Assembly (NCBI RefSeq): GCF_008119665.1
Contig: NZ_CP043046.1
Location: 5,952,001-6,016,000, forward strand
DNA length: 64,000 nt
Direction of reading: 5' to 3'
Origin: Pigmentiphaga aceris
GTDB taxonomy: Bacteria > Pseudomonadota > Gammaproteobacteria > Burkholderiales > Burkholderiaceae_B
The notes beneath the pieces were generated by a model. That model was given only the letters and a program-made list of their open reading frames with translations. It searched no databases and was not told the origin of the DNA. Shown piece after piece: positions 37,771 to 45,989 of this stretch. Numbering within the stretch: the stretch's first letter is position 1; every line of letters begins with the position of its first letter. Made by a program: the position numbers and the translations under genes.

Positions 37771-37803
37771 GAAGTACCAAGGAAGTACCAAGGAAGTACC
37801 AAG
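37771..37803. repeat. Three perfect 11-bp tandem repeats
   Basis: GAAGTACCAAG is repeated three times without change at 37771-37781, 37782-37792 and 37793-37803, between two convergent genes. It could be a slippage product or a small variable-number repeat. Confidence 0.9.
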
Positions 37804-37840
37804 GCCACAGACCAAACCCACAGCACCAAGCCGTCAGCGA

Positions 37841-38641
37841 TCAGTGCGCCGACGCCATCGACTCTGCCCGGATCTCTTCCGTGAGCGTCGCCTTGATCGC
37901 CATGAATTCCGGCGAGGTCTTGATGGTGTAGTGACGCGGATGCGGGAAGTCCACCGCGAACTCGCTCTTGATGCGGCCCGGGCGTGCACTGAACACCGCC
38001 ACGCGGTTCGCCATGAAGATGGCTTCGTCGATATCGTGGGTCACGAACAGCACCGTCTTGCGGGCCGATTCCCAGATGCCCAGCAGCAGTTCCTGCATCA
38101 GCACGCGCGTCTGGTTGTCCAATGCGCCGAAGGGTTCGTCCAGCAACAGAATCTTCGGATCATTGGCCAGTGCACGCGCAATCGCGGTGCGTTGCTGCAT
38201 GCCGCCCGACAACTGCTTCGGGTAGTGATTCTCGAAACCGCGCAGCCCCACCTTGGCGATGAAATACTCGCTGCGTGCTTTCTGGTCGGCATCAGACATG
38301 CCGCGTTCGCGCAGGCCGAAGCAGATGTTCTGCGCGACCGTCAGCCACGGGAACAGCGTGTAGCTCTGGAACACCACGCCACGGTCAGCACCCGGGCCTT
38401 CGACTTGTTTGCCGTCCAGCAGCACCTGGCCGGTGGTCGGGTAGTCCAGGCCAGCCACGATGCGCAGCAAGGTGGACTTGCCGCATCCCGACGGGCCCAG
38501 GATGGTGACGAAGTCGTTTTCCTGAACCCTGAAGTCGATGGGCAACAGTGCCTGGGTACGTTGCCCCTTGGCACCGGTGAAAATGCGCGACACGCCTTCA
38601 ACAGACAGGTGCAACCCAGAAGAATTAGACGAGCTGCTCAC
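37841..38641 (-). CDS. ABC transporter ATP-binding protein (SsuB/TauB/NrtD-like)
   Basis: A 266-residue ATPase with Walker A GPSGCGKST, Q-loop FQSYTLFPW, signature LSGGMQQR, Walker B LLLDEPFGALD and THDIDEAIF, all typical of the sulfonate/taurine/nitrate importer class. GTG 38641 overlaps the permease stop as GTGA, so translation is coupled; the longer frame is not used. It ends MASAH. Confidence 0.92.
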   Translation of the reverse strand: MSSSSNSSGLHLSVEGVSRIFTGAKGQRTQALLPIDFRVQENDFVTILGPSGCGKSTLLRIVAGLDYPTTGQVLLDGKQVEGPGADRGVVFQSYTLFPWLTVAQNICFGLRERGMSDADQKARSEYFIAKVGLRGFENHYPKQLSGGMQQRTAIARALANDPKILLLDEPFGALDNQTRVLMQELLLGIWESARKTVLFVTHDIDEAIFMANRVAVFSARPGRIKSEFAVDFPHPRHYTIKTSPEFMAIKATLTEEIRAESMASAH

Positions 38642-39501
38642 AACACGCTCCAGGCAAACAGGCGGCGGTTGAGCCACTTGAAGGCAAAGTCGGAAATCAG
38701 ACCGATGATGCCGATGACGATGATGCCGAAGATGATCTGTCCGGTATTCAGCAGTGCCTGGCTGTCGGTAATCATGTGGCCGATACCCGACGACGACCCG
38801 ATCAGCTCGGCCACGATCACGTAGGTCCAGGCCCAGCCCAGCACCAGGCGCAGGGTTTCGGCAATGCCGGGCGCGGCACCCGGAATCATCACGCGTGCAA
38901 TCACGCCGCGACTGCCGGCACCCAGGGTGTAGGCGGCTTCGACCAGATCACGACGCGTGCTGCCGACGGTGACTGCCACCATCAGCACCAATTGGAAGAA
39001 GCAGCCGATGAAGATCACCAGCAGCTTCTGGGTCTCGCCGATCCCGGCCCACAGGATCAGCAAAGGAATGAAGGCCGATGCCGGCAGGTATCGACAGAAG
39101 GACACGAAGGGCTCGAAGAATGCCTCGACCCCCTTGTACGCACCCATTGCAATACCCAGCGGCACCGCCAGCACGGCAGCCAGCACAAAACCGCCGAACA
39201 CACGCCACACGGTCATGCCGATGTCGTGGATGAAACCGTACTCCACGAACAGCAGCCAGGCTTCGCGCACCATCGTGACCGGGCTGGCCAGGAAGGTGGG
39301 CGACACATAACCGCCCAGCGTGAACCCCGCCCACACCGCGACGAACAGCACAAAGAACCCCAGCCCCAGCACCCAGCGGGTGGTGGCGCTGACGGGCTCA
39401 AGCGGCACGAACAGGCGATTGCGGCGAACCGGCTTGGCGGCCACCAACGCGGGAAGCGCGGGCGGTGCGACGTCGGTCGCGCGGACGGGGTGTACAGACA
39501 T
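38638..39501 (-). CDS. ABC transporter permease (SsuC/TauC-like)
   Basis: A 287-residue permease with a basic N terminus and about six helices (VLGLGFFVLFVAVWAGF first). The segment FCRYLPASAFIPLLILWAGIGE and the EAA loop AAYTLGAGSRGVIARVMIPGA are standard for sulfonate/taurine/nitrate-type importers. It lies 17 bases downstream of the binding-protein gene and overlaps the ATPase gene. Confidence 0.92.
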   Translation of the reverse strand: MSVHPVRATDVAPPALPALVAAKPVRRNRLFVPLEPVSATTRWVLGLGFFVLFVAVWAGFTLGGYVSPTFLASPVTMVREAWLLFVEYGFIHDIGMTVWRVFGGFVLAAVLAVPLGIAMGAYKGVEAFFEPFVSFCRYLPASAFIPLLILWAGIGETQKLLVIFIGCFFQLVLMVAVTVGSTRRDLVEAAYTLGAGSRGVIARVMIPGAAPGIAETLRLVLGWAWTYVIVAELIGSSSGIGHMITDSQALLNTGQIIFGIIVIGIIGLISDFAFKWLNRRLFAWSVL

Positions 39502-39518
39502 GGTTGAGCGCCGAAAAA

Positions 39519-40484
39519 TTACTTGATGAAGCTGGCGTCGAAGGTCGTTGCCAGGTCGAGATCGGTTTTACGGATGACACCGGATTCCAGCAGAATCGGC
39601 GTGGCGTCCTTCATAAAGGCCGTCAGTTCGCCTGCGAAGAATTTCTGGTTCGCAGCCTTGTCCTGCCAGCGCAGGAATTCCGCCGACTTGGCGAACTGTT
39701 CGCCAGTCTGCTTCACCGCCGCGCCCATGATTTCATAGGACTTGGCCGGATCGGCCTTGATCATTTCCAGTGCTGCGAAGTAGGAATCGGTCAGCGCCTG
39801 GGCCAGCTTCGGGTTGGCCTTCAACCATGCGGGCGAGCAACCCACGGTGTCCATCACCATCGGGTAGTCGAGCGTGGTCGCCAGGATCTTGCCTGCCGAC
39901 GGGTTGGCGCGCACGGTGGACAGGAAGGGCTCGTAGGTCATTGCAGCGTCGTTCTGGCCGGCCACGAAGGCTTGCGCAGCCGCTTGCGGCGACATGGTGG
40001 CCGTCTTCACGTCTTTCAGCGTCATGCCGTTCTTGTTCAGCATCCAGGCCAGGCCGAAGTACGGCGCGGTGCCCGGTGCGTCGACACCGATTGTCTTGCC
40101 CTTCAGGTCGGCAAAGCTGTTGATGTTGCCACGCACCGCGATGCCGTCGGCACCGTAGGACTTGTCCATCTGGAAGATCTGCACGATCGGCACGCCATTG
40201 GCGTTCCAGGCAACGTGCGTCTCGATAGTGGTGGCTGCACACTGAATGGCGTTGGACGCCAGCGCCAGGTGGCGATCCTTTTGCGGGATCAGCTTCAGGT
40301 CCACATCCAGGCCGTGCTTCTTGAAGATGCCGGCCTTGTCAGCCAGCGTCAGCGGCGCAAAACCGGTCCAGCCGGACATGCCCAGTGCGATCTTGGCTTC
40401 CTGCGCAGATGCACCGAACGCCAAGCCCATCAGGCAGGCACCCACGGCGAATTGCGCAACACCCTTGCCCATCAGCTTTTTCAT
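39519..40484 (-). CDS. ABC transporter substrate-binding protein (SsuA/NrtA/TauA-like)
   Basis: A 321-residue periplasmic protein. The signal peptide MKKLMGKGVAQFAVGACLMG ends at ASAQ. The mature part begins KIALGMSGWTGFAPLTLADK, the GW-F pattern of the SsuA/NrtA group, and has FADLKGKTIGVDAPGTAPYF. It is the first gene of a three-gene importer. Ligands in this family include sulfonates, taurine, nitrate, pyrimidine precursors and aromatic acids; no sulfonate-desulfonating enzyme lies nearby, so the ligand stays open. Confidence 0.9.
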   Translation of the reverse strand: MKKLMGKGVAQFAVGACLMGLAFGASAQEAKIALGMSGWTGFAPLTLADKAGIFKKHGLDVDLKLIPQKDRHLALASNAIQCAATTIETHVAWNANGVPIVQIFQMDKSYGADGIAVRGNINSFADLKGKTIGVDAPGTAPYFGLAWMLNKNGMTLKDVKTATMSPQAAAQAFVAGQNDAAMTYEPFLSTVRANPSAGKILATTLDYPMVMDTVGCSPAWLKANPKLAQALTDSYFAALEMIKADPAKSYEIMGAAVKQTGEQFAKSAEFLRWQDKAANQKFFAGELTAFMKDATPILLESGVIRKTDLDLATTFDASFIK

Positions 40485-40613
40485 GTTGACTCGACCCTTA
40501 ATAAGGAAGGCTTATGCCTGGAAACAATGTGCTTACATTCGGATGAAATATACAGGCAAAACCCTTAGCATCGCCCACCCTGTTGTCACATAGGCAAGGC
40601 GTGGTGCAGGCGC

Positions 40614-40654
40614 AAAAAGACGCGGGCGCATGATACATGTGCCCGCGTCTTTTT
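40614..40654. terminator. Bidirectional rho-independent terminator
   Basis: A perfect 14-base stem starting AAAAAGACGCGGGC (40614-40627) and ending in its complement with TTTTT (40641-40654) has T-runs on both strands. It sits between the divergently placed ABC operon promoter and the VOC gene end, so on the minus strand it can end the VOC transcript. Confidence 0.85.
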
Positions 40655-40682
40655 CGTTGAATGAAACTCGGCCGATTGGATG

Positions 40683-40701
40683 GCGACATCGTTGATGTCG
40701 C
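40683..40701. other. Small hairpin downstream of the VOC gene
   Basis: GCGACATC (40683-40690) and GATGTCGC (40694-40701) form a perfect eight-base stem with a three-base loop, between the VOC stop and the strong terminator. It may assist termination. Confidence 0.6.
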
Positions 40702-40744
40702 TACCACCTTGGCCGGTTAATCCAGCCGCCAGATACACGCTTGG

Positions 40745-41131
40745 CTATGCGTCGTCGCCGTGGTGCACGGCTTCGATGTTGTAGCCATCCGGGTCAAACA
40801 CGAAGGCCGCGTAATACCCGGCGTGATATTGGGGCCGCAGCCCAGGCGGCCCATTGTCGCGTGCCCCTGCCGCCAGCGCAGCGGCATGAAACGCATCGAC
40901 CTCGGCGCAGTTGCGGGCATTGAAGGCGATATGCTTGCGCGGGGTTTGCGGCGCTCCCTGGCTGATCCAGAAATCGCCGTGCGGATCGCCGCCATTGTGG
41001 CGGTCATCGACAAAACCCGCCGCGTCATCGAACTGCCGGCTGATCGAATAACCCAGGGGTGCCAGCGCGGCTTGATAAAACGCCGTGCTGACTGCGAGTT
41101 GGCTGACGCTGATGTCGGTGTGATCGATCAT
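40745..41131 (-). CDS. VOC-family (glyoxalase/bleomycin-resistance-like) protein
   Basis: A 128-residue protein with the vicinal-oxygen-chelate pattern MIDHTDISVSQLAVSTAFYQ, HIAFNARNCAEVDAFHAAAL and the C-terminal FVFDPDGYNIEAVHH, including the metal-binding His and Glu. Such small single-domain proteins include glyoxalase I-like lyases, dioxygenases and antibiotic-binding proteins. Function cannot be narrowed. Directly upstream lies a stranded gene fragment. Confidence 0.88.
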   Translation of the reverse strand: MIDHTDISVSQLAVSTAFYQAALAPLGYSISRQFDDAAGFVDDRHNGGDPHGDFWISQGAPQTPRKHIAFNARNCAEVDAFHAAALAAGARDNGPPGLRPQYHAGYYAAFVFDPDGYNIEAVHHGDDA

Positions 41132-41160
41132 GACTCACCCTTTCACTGGAATGAACGCGT

Positions 41161-41265
41161 GTATTTCGTCGAGAAGATCGTATCGGGTGGCCAGACCGGC
41201 AGCGACCGCGCCGCCCTGGATTGGGCCATCGTACATAAGGTGCCCCACGGTGACGGCTACGTTGC
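41161..41265 (+). pseudogene. N-terminal fragment of a putative molybdenum carrier / cpYpsA SLOG protein
   Basis: From GTG 41161 the plus strand reads VYFVEKIVSGGQTGSDRAAL, then DWAIVHKVPHG, which matches the strongly conserved first 35 residues of the family known as putative molybdenum carrier (circularly permuted YpsA, SLOG superfamily), whose nucleotide-binding loop is GGQTGxDRAALD. The family's following Cys-Pro-Lys-Gly region is absent and the frame soon runs into the end of the convergent gene, so only a stub is left. No good ribosome site is seen, and I call it a remnant. Confidence 0.75.
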
Positions 41266-43734
41266 TCAGAAGCCCGGATACTTGTCCCAGGTCTTCTGAT
41301 TTCGCACCGAATCTTTCGCGTATTCGCCCACGTCCCAATCCGCAAAATCGTACAGATCGCCGGCCAGTTCGGCGATCACGTCACTGAGTTCAAGCTGGGC
41401 CAGCCAGTGCGATGGAATGGCGTCCACGCCCCACTTCGCTCCCAGCAGATTACCTACCATCGACCCGGTGGAATCCGAGTCACCGTCGTGATTCACGGCC
41501 ATCACCACGCCGTGCTTGAAGTCGATGGCCACCAGCGCGCAATAGATGGAAATTGCCAGTGCTTCTTCGGCCACCCAGCCTTGGCCAAGCTCCGCGATCG
41601 CGTCTTGCGAGGGTCGGCCACTGGCGGCCAGACGTTCGGCGTGTTCAATGGCCGCCAGCGTTTCCTGGTGCGTGGGAGCGGCTCGCAAGCAGGCCTTGGC
41701 GATGTCGAGCGCATCGGTCCAGCTCGCACCACCCACAGCGGCCTGGACCAGTACCGCAAACACGCCACCGGTCAATGAACCCGTTGGGTGGCCGTGCGTC
41801 AGTGCGGCCAATTCCGTGCCTATCTCGAAAGTCAGTTGCGGCAACTGCTCGAAGCGCTGCGCGAACAGGCCCACCGGTGCCATGCGCATGACCCCGCCGC
41901 AGCCCTTGCTATTGTTTTTCGCCGGAACCCCCAGGCTTGGCATGTCACGCAGCGACGACAGGCAGGTATGGCCCGGCGCGCGACGCGCATGCAAGGCATG
42001 GTGGCCAAACAACCAGCCGGACTTGTCTTCGCCGAAGACGACGTCGCATTCGCCTTGTTCACCCTGCGTGTGCAACCAGCGCAGATAGGCGTGTGCCACC
42101 ACGCCAGGGTAGGTTGTGATGCCCTTAAAAGCCCCGCGCACCCAGGCACGCAACAGACCTTCAGCGGTGAACAGCGTCATCTGCGTGTCGTCGGTGATCG
42201 TGCCCAGCCCGCCGTAAGCAGGGGCGTAGTCGGTAATGCCATCGGGACCGAAGCGATGCAGGATTTCCGCGCGTTTCATGAACTCGACCGGTGCGCCCAG
42301 CGCGTCTCCCACGGCACCGCCCAGCAGGCAACCGAGGAAACGCTTGCGCAGGATGGCAGGGGTGGCGAGCTGTGTTTGGGATGCTTCGATCGATGTCTCT
42401 CCAGACGACGAAGCCGAATGCCCGCTGGTCATGGCACCCAATGCGATATTCATTGCAGCAGTCGTGGCGGATACATCGCCAGATGCCACATCAGACGCAC
42501 TCTTCACCGCATGATCGGTCACCGGCTTGTCGCTGACAGTCTTACGCCGTTCCGCAGCGCCCCGCCGACACAGCATGTCCAGCCACGTGAACAGCCGGGC
42601 AAGCCCGGCTTCGCTGGTCGCGTCGGCCATGTTGTGCTGACGCGGATGCATGTTGATATCCACCGCCGTGGCGCGCCAGCCATCAGCGAATTGTGCAAAG
42701 TTCACCCGATAAATGCAGTTGCCTGTCCAGCTGCGGTGCAGATACAGCACCCCATCTTCGTAGTACACAAACCACTTGTCTTCCATCTCTTTGGGCAGCA
42801 ATCCGCAGCGGATATCTGCCATATCGGTTTCGTCGAATTCATGCCCGATATTTCTTGGAATGGATATCGATCTACGCAATGCCGGCATCGGCCGGGTCTT
42901 CCAGTCTTCCCGGCTTGCAATGGGCGATGCCAAGGGTTGCGGCAAGCATGCCAATGCGGCTTCCAACACTGCCAGGTCACGCTTTCTGCCGGTGGCATTC
43001 GTAGTGAGCCCAAGCCGCTCGCGCGCCTGGTCGGGCGTGGCCCAGCACAGGGATGACGTTTCCGCGTTATCGAAAGCCAAGGTCACGTCGGGCGTGGCCA
43101 GCATCAGGAAATAACGGTTGATGGTGGTGCCGCCAAGGAACTCGCCAGGCACCGGTGTGAGTATCCGGGCAACGACACCGGTTTCCTCGAACACTTCCCG
43201 CAATGCAGTCTGACGCGGTGTCTCGCCAGGGTCGGGCCGACCTTTGGCGAAGGTCCACACATAACCGTCATAGTGGTTTTTAACTTCGCGCAGCAGCAGA
43301 TTGCCACGCGCATCCATGATCACGGCACCGTAGGCAACTGCCTTCCCTGCAGGCATCGCAGCCGACCAAGGCAGGCCATCCCAAGGTGATGCGGCAGGTA
43401 TCTGTGCATCGTCAGTTGTACCGGAGAGCATCGACCATGCCTTGCCACCAGCCGCTGCACGCGATGCACCCAGGCTATGCGACAACTCGTCCTGCACCAC
43501 CGGGTAATCGATGTCTTTGGCGATCAAGGCCAGGGCTTTGGCGAAAGCGTCGTGCGTGGCCTTGGCACGCCACGGGTATTCGCTGCCTGGCTGCGATTGG
43601 CTGTCGGTCAGCGAGGGCAGGTAATGCTGGCGCAGACGCGTCAGGTCGTCGCGATGCCGGCTACGAATCGTCAGATGCTGGTTATCGGGTTTCTGCACCA
43701 CACTGAAGAAACCGATCCGGGTCATGAGCCACAT
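41266..43734 (-). CDS. Four-part fusion: unknown N domain, Nudix, unknown middle domain, ADP-ribosylglycohydrolase
   Basis: The 822-residue protein joins parts that are usually separate. Residues 1-105 (MWLMTRIGFFSVVQK, with PGSEYPWRAKAT) form a small conserved domain I know only as a stand-alone hypothetical protein. Residues 130-265 are a Nudix hydrolase with a complete box at 165-187 (GRPDPGETPRQTALREVFEE, then TGV). Residues 280-395 form another unnamed domain (MEDKWFVYYEDGVLYLHRSW, then TGNCIYRV). A Ser/Thr/Ala-rich linker (about 395-460) leads to a DraG-like ADP-ribosylglycohydrolase with metal ligands in TITDDTQM (514-519) and HDGDSDSTG (749-757). It probably removes ADP-ribose from a target and hydrolyses a nucleotide diphosphate product. 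The true substrate is unknown. No signal peptide or membrane part. Confidence 0.9.
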   Translation of the reverse strand: MWLMTRIGFFSVVQKPDNQHLTIRSRHRDDLTRLRQHYLPSLTDSQSQPGSEYPWRAKATHDAFAKALALIAKDIDYPVVQDELSHSLGASRAAAGGKAWSMLSGTTDDAQIPAASPWDGLPWSAAMPAGKAVAYGAVIMDARGNLLLREVKNHYDGYVWTFAKGRPDPGETPRQTALREVFEETGVVARILTPVPGEFLGGTTINRYFLMLATPDVTLAFDNAETSSLCWATPDQARERLGLTTNATGRKRDLAVLEAALACLPQPLASPIASREDWKTRPMPALRRSISIPRNIGHEFDETDMADIRCGLLPKEMEDKWFVYYEDGVLYLHRSWTGNCIYRVNFAQFADGWRATAVDINMHPRQHNMADATSEAGLARLFTWLDMLCRRGAAERRKTVSDKPVTDHAVKSASDVASGDVSATTAAMNIALGAMTSGHSASSSGETSIEASQTQLATPAILRKRFLGCLLGGAVGDALGAPVEFMKRAEILHRFGPDGITDYAPAYGGLGTITDDTQMTLFTAEGLLRAWVRGAFKGITTYPGVVAHAYLRWLHTQGEQGECDVVFGEDKSGWLFGHHALHARRAPGHTCLSSLRDMPSLGVPAKNNSKGCGGVMRMAPVGLFAQRFEQLPQLTFEIGTELAALTHGHPTGSLTGGVFAVLVQAAVGGASWTDALDIAKACLRAAPTHQETLAAIEHAERLAASGRPSQDAIAELGQGWVAEEALAISIYCALVAIDFKHGVVMAVNHDGDSDSTGSMVGNLLGAKWGVDAIPSHWLAQLELSDVIAELAGDLYDFADWDVGEYAKDSVRNQKTWDKYPGF

Positions 43735-43879
43735 GAGACTGTCACTTTCAAGGCGCTAAAGGACAAGCCTAGCAAATCCCGATGCAGCGCATCGGCCGGC
43801 ACCTTTTCCAAGTGTAGCGATGGGCTGCCGATAAAAATGGCGACATGACCGCAGCCGCCATCATCCTCCACTACCCCCA

Positions 43880-44551
43880 TCAAGACAGCGTGAACGGACC
43901 ACCGCGCGCCAAGGCTTTCTGATACGCAGGCCGGGCATGAATGCGCGACAGCCAATCCATCAGGCGCGGCCGTGACGCATCCAGGCCACCCCGCGAGGCG
44001 GCAGCTTCCAGCGGAAAACTCATCTGAATATCCGCGCCGCTAAAAGCCTCACCGGCGAACCACGTGCGCTTGCCCAGCTCGCCTTCCATGAAGTCCAGGT
44101 GCGTTTTCAGCTGCGGCGAGATGAAGCCGCTTTTGACCTTGCCTGCAATCGCCTTGGCAATTGGTTTGATAAAAAACGGCATGGGGGCTTTTTCGACCTT
44201 GTCGAACACCAGCTTCAGCAGCAGTGGCGGCATGGCCGAGCCTTCCGCGTAGTGCAGCCAGTAGCGATAACGGTCGAAGTCGGGCGATCCGGCAGGCGGT
44301 GCCAGGCGGTCGCGTCCCAGTCGTTCGACCAGGGTTTCGATGATCGCACCCGACTCGGCCAGCACCAGGCCCTGGCCGTCCGTCACCACCGGGGACTTGC
44401 CCAGCGGGTGCACGGCTTTCAATTCTGGCGGTGCCAGCATGGTTTCCGGGTTGCGCTTGTAGTGAACGATGTCGTAGGGCTCACCCAGCTCTTCCAGCAG
44501 CCACAGAATGCGTTGAGAACGTGAATTTTCCAGGTGGTGAATGGTCAGCAT
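43880..44551 (-). CDS. Glutathione S-transferase family protein
   Basis: A 223-residue protein with an N-terminal thioredoxin-like fold (MLTIHHLENSRSQRILWLLE and the cis-proline/ESGAI region GKSPVVTDGQGLVLAESGAI) and an all-helical C-terminal domain with the AFSGADIQMSFPLE capping motif. The active-site SRSQR region uses serine. It likely conjugates or reduces electrophiles with glutathione. The start ATG 44551 is chosen since the fold starts at MLTIHH; the long upstream extension is rejected. Confidence 0.9.
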   Translation of the reverse strand: MLTIHHLENSRSQRILWLLEELGEPYDIVHYKRNPETMLAPPELKAVHPLGKSPVVTDGQGLVLAESGAIIETLVERLGRDRLAPPAGSPDFDRYRYWLHYAEGSAMPPLLLKLVFDKVEKAPMPFFIKPIAKAIAGKVKSGFISPQLKTHLDFMEGELGKRTWFAGEAFSGADIQMSFPLEAAASRGGLDASRPRLMDWLSRIHARPAYQKALARGGPFTLS

Positions 44552-44714
44552 GAAGGGGCTTCCTTGACGGATAAGCCCCATTGTCATGCCGGCGCAGGCT
44601 GGCTGGTGTGTCCGACGGTTAGCGACCGATTCGCGAGAGAGCGCCGGGGTTGGCAGCAGTAGCGCGCAATATCGGCTGCTAAGATTCAAGCCCCCCGAGG
44701 AGGCCCGGATACCG

Positions 44715-45989
44715 ATGCCGCAATTCCCCGCCAGACACCTGGCCAAGCCGTTCGCCCGACAGCTGTGGCTCCATGCCCAGGGCCTGACCACCGCTGCGCC
44801 CTTCGGCACCGGTCCAGCCGCCACGCTGGCCGCCACACGCCAGCTTGGCTACGTGCAGATCGACACCATCAACGTGATCGAGCGCAGCCACCACCACATT
44901 CTTGCCACCCGCATTCCCGACTACCGGCGCGACCACCTGGCGCAGGCGCAGTCGGTGGACAAGACGGTTTTTGAATACTGGACCCACGCGCTGTCGTATG
45001 TGCCGGTCGAGGACTACCGTTTCTACCTGCCCGCCATGCAGGACCATCGCAACAATCCCCGATCGTGGTTCGACAGTGTTGACCGCGATGCCGTGCGGCG
45101 ACTGCTGAAACGCATCGAAGCAGAAGGTGCCTTGTCGCTGCGCGACATTGACGACGATGTGCTGGTCGACAAGACCCATGCCTGGGGCAGTCGCAAACCC
45201 TCGCAGCGTGCGATGAAACTTGCGTTCTACCAAGGCGCGCTGACGGTCAGCGCCCGCAGCGGCATTCTGAAAACCTACGAGCTGACCGACCGGCATTTCG
45301 GCTGGCCGCCACGGCCACGAACGGCAACGCCCAATCAGATCACGGCCTACCTGCTTGACCGTGCGCTGCGCGCGCAGGCCATCGTCAGCCTGGATTCGAT
45401 CTGCCATCTGGATGCACCCAGCAAACCCGCCGTGCGCGCCTTGATCGAACAACGGGTAAAACGCAAGACGCTGGTGCCGGTGCAGCTGGACGACACGCCC
45501 ACTGCGTACTGGGCAGAACCCGCCACGCTGGATGCAAGCCACGCACCGCTTGCCGACGACCAGGTGCATATCCTGTCGCCCTTCGATCCGCTGATCATCC
45601 AGCGCAAGCGGCTGATGCAGTTCTTCGACTACTTCCACCGTTTCGAAGCCTACGTGCCTGCAGCCAAACGTGTGCTTGGCTACTTTGCATTGCCGGTCTT
45701 GCTGGGTGACCGCATCGTCGCCGCCATCGACCTGAAAACCGATCGGGCGCAACAAGCCTTGCGTGTACAGCAGTGGACGTGGTTCGAAGACGTGCCGGCG
45801 GCGGGCAAACAAGCCATCGACCACGCCCTGCATCGCTTCGAAGCGTTCCAGTTGGGACGGGAGGCAAGCCCGGACATGCCAGCCCGACATACCCAAGCCG
45901 CACCGCCGTTCAACGTGCCTGCCGAATTGGCAGAGGCCACCGCACAGGCAATGCCGCCCGAAATACCGCCAAAGGCACCACGCCGATGA
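44715..45989 (+). CDS. YcaQ-like winged-helix DNA glycosylase (crosslink repair family)
   Basis: A 424-residue protein of the HTH_42/YcaQ family. It shows RQLWLHAQGLTT at the start, the catalytic-region motif LGYVQIDTINVIERSHHHIL with the Q-x-D pair, then VFEYWTHALSYVPVEDYRFY and the C-terminal LLSPFDPLIIQRKRLMQFFD-like stretch. Relatives AlkZ/YcaQ unhook DNA interstrand crosslinks and N7-alkyl bases. The start at 44715 follows the family pattern. Its stop overlaps the next gene's ATG as ATGA, linking it to a phosphoesterase. Confidence 0.9.
   Translation: MPQFPARHLAKPFARQLWLHAQGLTTAAPFGTGPAATLAATRQLGYVQIDTINVIERSHHHILATRIPDYRRDHLAQAQSVDKTVFEYWTHALSYVPVEDYRFYLPAMQDHRNNPRSWFDSVDRDAVRRLLKRIEAEGALSLRDIDDDVLVDKTHAWGSRKPSQRAMKLAFYQGALTVSARSGILKTYELTDRHFGWPPRPRTATPNQITAYLLDRALRAQAIVSLDSICHLDAPSKPAVRALIEQRVKRKTLVPVQLDDTPTAYWAEPATLDASHAPLADDQVHILSPFDPLIIQRKRLMQFFDYFHRFEAYVPAAKRVLGYFALPVLLGDRIVAAIDLKTDRAQQALRVQQWTWFEDVPAAGKQAIDHALHRFEAFQLGREASPDMPARHTQAAPPFNVPAELAEATAQAMPPEIPPKAPRR

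Noticed and set aside
37037..38824. A 595-codon plus-strand frame over the membrane protein and the ABC ATPase
   Set aside because: The part over 37841-38641 is antisense to a clear ABC ATPase and the rest is an alternate frame of the membrane protein.
41135..41338. A 67-codon minus-strand frame between the VOC and fusion genes
   Set aside because: It is antisense to the clear cpYpsA-type sequence on the plus strand.
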